Part shown: positions 61,701 to 64,000 of the stretch, piece by piece
How positions within the stretch are numbered: the first letter of the stretch is position 1
Layout: every line of letters starts with the position of its first letter
Source: Helicobacter canadensis MIT 98-5491
GTDB taxonomy: Bacteria > Campylobacterota > Campylobacteria > Campylobacterales > Helicobacteraceae
Assembly (NCBI RefSeq): GCF_000162575.1
Contig: NZ_CM000776.2
Location: forward strand, 1,331,629 to 1,395,628
Direction of reading: 5' to 3'
DNA: 64,000 nt
Translations under genes and position numbers: made by a program
The notes under the pieces: model-generated
The model's input: only the letters and a program-made list of their open reading frames with translations
Databases searched by the model: none
Told to the model about the DNA's origin: nothing

Positions 61701-61846
61701 TGATGCCTCATGGCTATCAAACACATTTGATGGTTACTTCTATGTGTGGGTATAAAACAATGGATTTTGTAAAAATAGGCTTTGTTGTTTCTTTAACTTA
61801 CTCTATCATAGCTTTAAGCTTAATACCAATCTTTTTTAGTTTTTAA
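58703..61846 (+). CDS. cysN: CysN sulfate adenylyltransferase GTPase fused to an SLC13-type permease
   Basis: Residues 1-476 are CysN, the GTPase that drives APS formation: GSVDDGKS (25-32), EQGITIDVAYR (83-93), DTPGHEQY (106-113) and NKMD (161-164). Residues 477-1047 are a whole SLC13/DASS-type permease with about 11 membrane helices in two halves (NNTAVVASFMGL; TEMITNNAAAALAFP). Two TrkA_C domains lie between the halves (LPNSPLIGKSI; TPNSNLIGKSV). The permease probably brings in sulfate. The fusion runs through eight A at 60122-60129; with seven A, CysN would end KKI at a TGA overlapping a permease ATG at 60131. CysN alone would then have its usual length. Confidence 0.88.
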   Translation: MNLNEIKEYLKQHENKELCRFITCGSVDDGKSTLIGRMLYDSKTLFEDQIKTLEKDSQKNKNSKEGQNLDFALLVDGLASEREQGITIDVAYRFFTTQKRKFIIADTPGHEQYTRNMATGASNADIAILLIDARKGVLTQTKRHSYIVSLLGIKQFIIAINKMDLVDFKQEVFDQITKDYKAILPSLQNYEDIKIHFVPICAIDGDNITSKSANMPWYSGETLSTLLDTLPITTNINQDFIMSVQYVNRPHLNFRGFCGNIASGSVRVGDEIVILPSLKTSKIKEIITPNIKELRPSKDQKIQSSKSASFPSAITLTLEDEIDISRGDIITAKNVEIPISNAFKAMIIWMSEIPLNLHENYLIKIANLTTNVIFSQIDFKKDINTFEEYPAKTLELNDIAKCTLNLNKKTALEIYKKNKTLGSFIIIDKYSNETLAAGMIEEILDTKSENRIYTQAERELNAYIRKNYPEWECKKNMKVIVALSILTLLLLLVSGKFRASLPFGGVALLYYLLGYLDLKTFLGSYTSDSLVVLVLLLLVSIAVEKSAVMSYASKFIIGKSYYFSLFKLGVIVSAISAFLNNTAVVASFMGLIKNNKFQNPSKLLIPLSYFSIAGGTMTLIGTSTNLIVNSFVVQNGLESLKIFDFFAVGFCISLGVMIILMLFSKLLPNYTDKEQEISEYLISAKVLPNSPLIGKSIEKNGLRKLEFLFLIEILREGRSLSPVSPDEIICKEDQLVFSGDVAHLETLKEFKGLEIGKQNPKIKDLELVDAIITPNSNLIGKSVKEANFRTKFDAGIIALKKGSQNISKIGSSILSAGDRLILSVGKDFKTRDNILKNFYIISNINKLQKLNKAQSLFIVFGFLSVITLSALGIFSLLKALIVFLFVLLVFKFLKFDEIKRRFPLDIFIIVGSSLAITKVLVESGLAQDFANLIISIFGQYGVYGSFIGIYLLTLLLTEMITNNAAAALAFPIALATAQSLGVSPIPFIFAVAYGASCGFMMPHGYQTHLMVTSMCGYKTMDFVKIGFVVSLTYSIIALSLIPIFFSF
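60122..60129 (+). other. A8 tract at the cysN-permease junction
   Basis: Eight consecutive A lie between the TGT codon near the end of CysN and the ATG of the permease. Loss of one A creates the stop TGA within ATATGA and restores the four-base start-stop overlap expected of two separate genes. Such a tract can vary by replication slippage, cause RNA polymerase slippage, or be miscounted in sequencing. Confidence 0.8.
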
Positions 61847-61854
61847 GGAAAAAA

Positions 61855-62448
61855 ATGGAAAACAATCTCACATGGCATGACACAAAAATCACCAAAGAGC
61901 AAAGATCAAAACTCAAAACTCAAAAACCCTGTGTCTTATGGCTAACAGGACTAAGCGGTAGTGGTAAATCCACTCTAGCTAATGCGTTAGAGCAAAGACT
62001 TTTTACTATGGGTTACCACACTTATCTTCTAGATGGAGACAATGTAAGGCATGGCTTAAACAAAGACTTAGGTTTTGATGAAAACTCAAGAGTGGAAAAT
62101 ATAAGACGCATAGGAAAAGTTTGCAAATTATTTGTTGATAGCGGCTTAATAGTGCTTTGTGCTTTTATCTCCCCTTTTTGCAAAGAAAGACAAATCATAA
62201 GGGAATTGCTTGACAAGGGAGAATACATAGAAATCTTTGTAGATACGCCTATAGAAGTTTGCAAAAAAAGAGATCCCAAAGGGCTTTATAAAAAAGCAAG
62301 AAATGGAGAGATTAAAAATTTTACCGGTATAGATAGCCCCTATGAAGCACCAGAAAATCCGGAGATTCATATAAAAAGCGAGAATCTTGATGAAAATATT
62401 GAAACGATTTTAAAATATTTATTAAAAAAAGGAAAAATTCATGCTTAA
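61855..62448 (+). CDS. cysC: Adenylylsulfate (APS) kinase
   Basis: CysC phosphorylates APS to PAPS, the universal sulfate donor. The 197-residue protein has the P-loop GLSGSGKST (32-40), LDGDNVRHGLNKDLGF, ENIRRIGKV and AFISPF, all typical. Relatives end with GIDSPYEAPENPEI, as here. AAGGAAAAAA precedes the ATG. It lies eight bases after the permease and overlaps cysQ by eight bases. No cysH or other PAPS reductase is nearby, so PAPS is probably used for sulfation. Confidence 0.96.
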   Translation: MENNLTWHDTKITKEQRSKLKTQKPCVLWLTGLSGSGKSTLANALEQRLFTMGYHTYLLDGDNVRHGLNKDLGFDENSRVENIRRIGKVCKLFVDSGLIVLCAFISPFCKERQIIRELLDKGEYIEIFVDTPIEVCKKRDPKGLYKKARNGEIKNFTGIDSPYEAPENPEIHIKSENLDENIETILKYLLKKGKIHA

Positions 62449-63184
62449 TTCCATCAAACTAGAAACAATCCAAGAAATTGCCCTAAAAGCCGGTAAGGCA
62501 GCAATGGGCATTTATAAAAAGGATTTTGTAATTTATGAAAAAGAAGATAAAAGCCCTTTAAGCGAAGCTGATTTGCTTTGCAATGAAATTATTTGCAATG
62601 CTCTATCTCCATTTAATCTACCCCTATTAAGCGAAGAAAACAAAATCATTCCTTATAAAGAAAGAAAAAAATGGGAATATTTTTGGTGCGTTGATCCCAT
62701 AGATGGCACTAAGGAATTTATCAAGAAAAATGGAGAATTTACAATCAACATTGCCCTAATCCACAAGGATACGCCAATTCTAGGAGTTGTTTATGCACCT
62801 GCTTTAGAGCTTATGTATAGCGCAAAACAAGGAGAAGGTGCGTTTAAAAATGATAAAAAACTGCCACTCAATGCCCAAAGAGAAACCTATAAAATCGTAG
62901 CTAGCAAATCTCATATGAGCAAGGAAACTAATGACTTCATAGAAAGCCTAGAAACCAATAAGCCAAAAGAACTCATTTCTATGGGAAGCTCTCTAAAACT
63001 ATGCTTAGTAGCTAGCAATGAAGCGGACATCTACCCAAGGCTTGGACCAACAATGGAATGGGATACAGCAGCTGCCGATGCGATAGTTAGAGAATCAGGC
63101 AAAATGACTTATGATTTTAGCAGCCTAAAGCCCTTAATCTATAATAAGGAAGATTTAAGAAATCCATATTTTATCGTAAAATAA
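62441..63184 (+). CDS. cysQ: 3'(2'),5'-bisphosphate nucleotidase
   Basis: CysQ removes the 3'-phosphate from PAP (and PAPS). It clears the inhibitory by-product of sulfotransferases or PAPS reductase. The 247-residue protein has the inositol-phosphatase family metal sites: SPLSEADLLCN, LLSEEN, VDPIDGTKEF (84-93) and WDTAAADAIVRESG. It overlaps cysC, with which it is certainly co-expressed. PAP removal right next to a sulfotransferase gene fits a sulfation pathway. Confidence 0.95.
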   Translation: MLNSIKLETIQEIALKAGKAAMGIYKKDFVIYEKEDKSPLSEADLLCNEIICNALSPFNLPLLSEENKIIPYKERKKWEYFWCVDPIDGTKEFIKKNGEFTINIALIHKDTPILGVVYAPALELMYSAKQGEGAFKNDKKLPLNAQRETYKIVASKSHMSKETNDFIESLETNKPKELISMGSSLKLCLVASNEADIYPRLGPTMEWDTAAADAIVRESGKMTYDFSSLKPLIYNKEDLRNPYFIVK

Positions 63185-63209
63185 AATCAATTTTAGAAAG
63201 GAGATAATA

Positions 63210-63308
63210 ATGACGGCTTATGTGCATAGAAAATATATCCAAGAAAGTCTTACAAAGAAATACTTAGCCAAGTATAAATATAAGACAAAAAAGTATATAT
63301 ATGTTTAA
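63210..63308 (+). CDS. Short basic ORF (32 residues) leading into the sulfotransferase gene
   Basis: The ATG has a strong ribosome-binding site, AAAGGAGATAAT. The 32-residue product is rich in Lys and Tyr (KYKYKTKKYIYV at its end) with no membrane helix. Its TAA lies eight bases inside the sulfotransferase frame, whose own ATG at 63301 has only a poor ribosome-binding site. It may be a leader peptide that couples translation, or the remnant of an older gene that followed cysQ. I do not recognise a family. Confidence 0.5.
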   Translation: MTAYVHRKYIQESLTKKYLAKYKYKTKKYIYV

Positions 63309-64000
63309 AGAATTTCATAAAAAATATGGTTGCATTTTTATTCATATACCAAAAGTAGCTGGAACAAGTATAGAGCGAGTTGTGTTTGAATCTAGTAAAT
63401 GGTTGGTGGGGCATAAAAAAGCTATAGATTATATTAAAAAAGATAAAGATAAATTTGAAAGTCTTTTTTCTTTTGCTTTTGTGAGAAATCCATTTGATAG
63501 GACTGTGTCCGCTTTTCATTATCTTAAAGGAAGGAGTTGTACCCTAGGAGATAAACGATGGGCGGATATACATTTAAAAGACTATGAAAATTTTAATGAT
63601 TTTGCATTAGCTTTAGAAAATAAAACTGTTAGAGATAAAATATTATCATGGATGCACTTTGTTCCACAATATCGTTTTGTTTGCGATGAAAATCGGTCCA
63701 TATTGGTTAATTTTATAGGGAAATTTGAAAATATAGAAAAAGATTTTGAAGTAGTAAAAAAACAACTGAAAATAAATAGAGATTTGGTGCATGCTAATAG
63801 CAGTAGCCACGAAAGCTATAAAAAGTATTACAATGAGCAAACTTATCAAATAATTTCAGAAATTTATCGCAATGATTTTGAATTATTTGATTATGATTTG
63901 GAATATGCAAATTTATTTAATCAGTCTTTAAATGATCTCCAAAAAAATAAAATTAATGATAAAAAATTAGAAATTAGGGCAATGAGGCTGCGGAATTACA
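63301..64000 (+). CDS. Sulfotransferase (Sulfotransfer_2 family), cut by the window edge
   Basis: The frame is open from ATG 63301 to the last base (233 codons) with no stop. Residues 15-23, HIPKVAGTS, form the 5'-phosphosulfate loop, and FVRNPFDRTVSAF (60-72) the 3'-phosphate site of PAPS-dependent sulfotransferases. FVPQYRFVCDEN, VNFIGKFENIEKDF, HANSSSHESYKKYYNEQTYQ and IYRNDFELFDYD follow the family order. It would move sulfate from PAPS to a glycan, probably a surface polysaccharide. It follows cysD-N-C-Q on the same strand. Codon use is richer in ATA than its neighbours, which hints at transfer. Confidence 0.88.
   Translation, partial: MFKEFHKKYGCIFIHIPKVAGTSIERVVFESSKWLVGHKKAIDYIKKDKDKFESLFSFAFVRNPFDRTVSAFHYLKGRSCTLGDKRWADIHLKDYENFNDFALALENKTVRDKILSWMHFVPQYRFVCDENRSILVNFIGKFENIEKDFEVVKKQLKINRDLVHANSSSHESYKKYYNEQTYQIISEIYRNDFELFDYDLEYANLFNQSLNDLQKNKINDKKLEIRAMRLRNY

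Noticed and set aside
63250-63519. An 89-residue ORF on the - strand near the right edge
   Set aside because: It is the antisense shadow of the sulfotransferase frame, which has clear family motifs on the + strand.

Overview
The window is AT-rich chromosomal DNA from a member of the Campylobacterales, most likely an enterohepatic-type Helicobacter. Several gene orders match Helicobacter pylori as I remember it: glyQ, a Nif3-like gene, the FlgZ-type zinc-ribbon gene, waaA and a pseudouridine synthase; lysS, glyA, a DUF1882 gene and a SPOR-domain gene; serS next to the flagellar TPR gene pflB; aroE next to a Csd5-like gene. Unlike H. pylori, it also carries a histidine-pathway gene (hisIE), amt-glnK, mnmH and a sulfate-activation operon. 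Genes are tightly packed, often overlap by 1-20 bases, and use TTG and GTG starts freely.

Layout. Positions 1-9.3 kb are mostly + strand: isoprenoid synthesis (ispA), surE, tcdA, an unannotated 53-residue acidic protein, an amidase, a methyltransferase, a MATE pump, serS and pflB. From 9.4 to 14.4 kb the - strand carries guaB, gatA, the signal recognition particle RNA (ffs) and a TonB-dependent receptor of the copper-receptor type. A ZIP metal transporter follows, then the Fe-S cluster pair nifS-nifU, kdsB and dapD. Positions 21.5-35 kb hold a divergent MreB paralogue, a Ste24-type protease, prmC, the SPOR/DUF1882/glyA/lysS/cvpA group, yajQ, lnt, a phosphate permease, a phosphatase followed by a gene fragment, and flgH behind a good sigma-54 promoter. 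Positions 35.4-57.7 kb are housekeeping: thrC, glyQ, waaA, ilvE, hisIE, pdxA, trpB, purM, aroE, hpf, cca, amt-glnK, mnmH, prfB, flavodoxin and a Kef-type antiporter.

The most unusual region is 57.8-64.0 kb. It is an operon for making PAPS: cysD, cysN, an SLC13-type permease, cysC and cysQ. A sulfotransferase gene follows and runs off the right edge. No PAPS reductase is present in the window, so the locus looks built for sulfating a surface molecule rather than for cysteine synthesis. Two anomalies sit in it. cysD has a single TGA where a tryptophan codon is expected. cysN is fused in frame to the permease across a run of eight A; one A fewer would restore a normal cysN stop overlapping a permease ATG. 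These could be sequencing errors, recent decay, or switchable expression.

Other points of interest are a Kef antiporter whose ribosome-binding site points to an ATA codon, convergent gene ends separated by hairpins with GATTCT/AGAATC arms, a P-II protein without the modifiable tyrosine, and a DUF1882 protein with a faint resemblance to primase folds. No tRNA, rRNA, CRISPR array, insertion sequence or prophage was seen.
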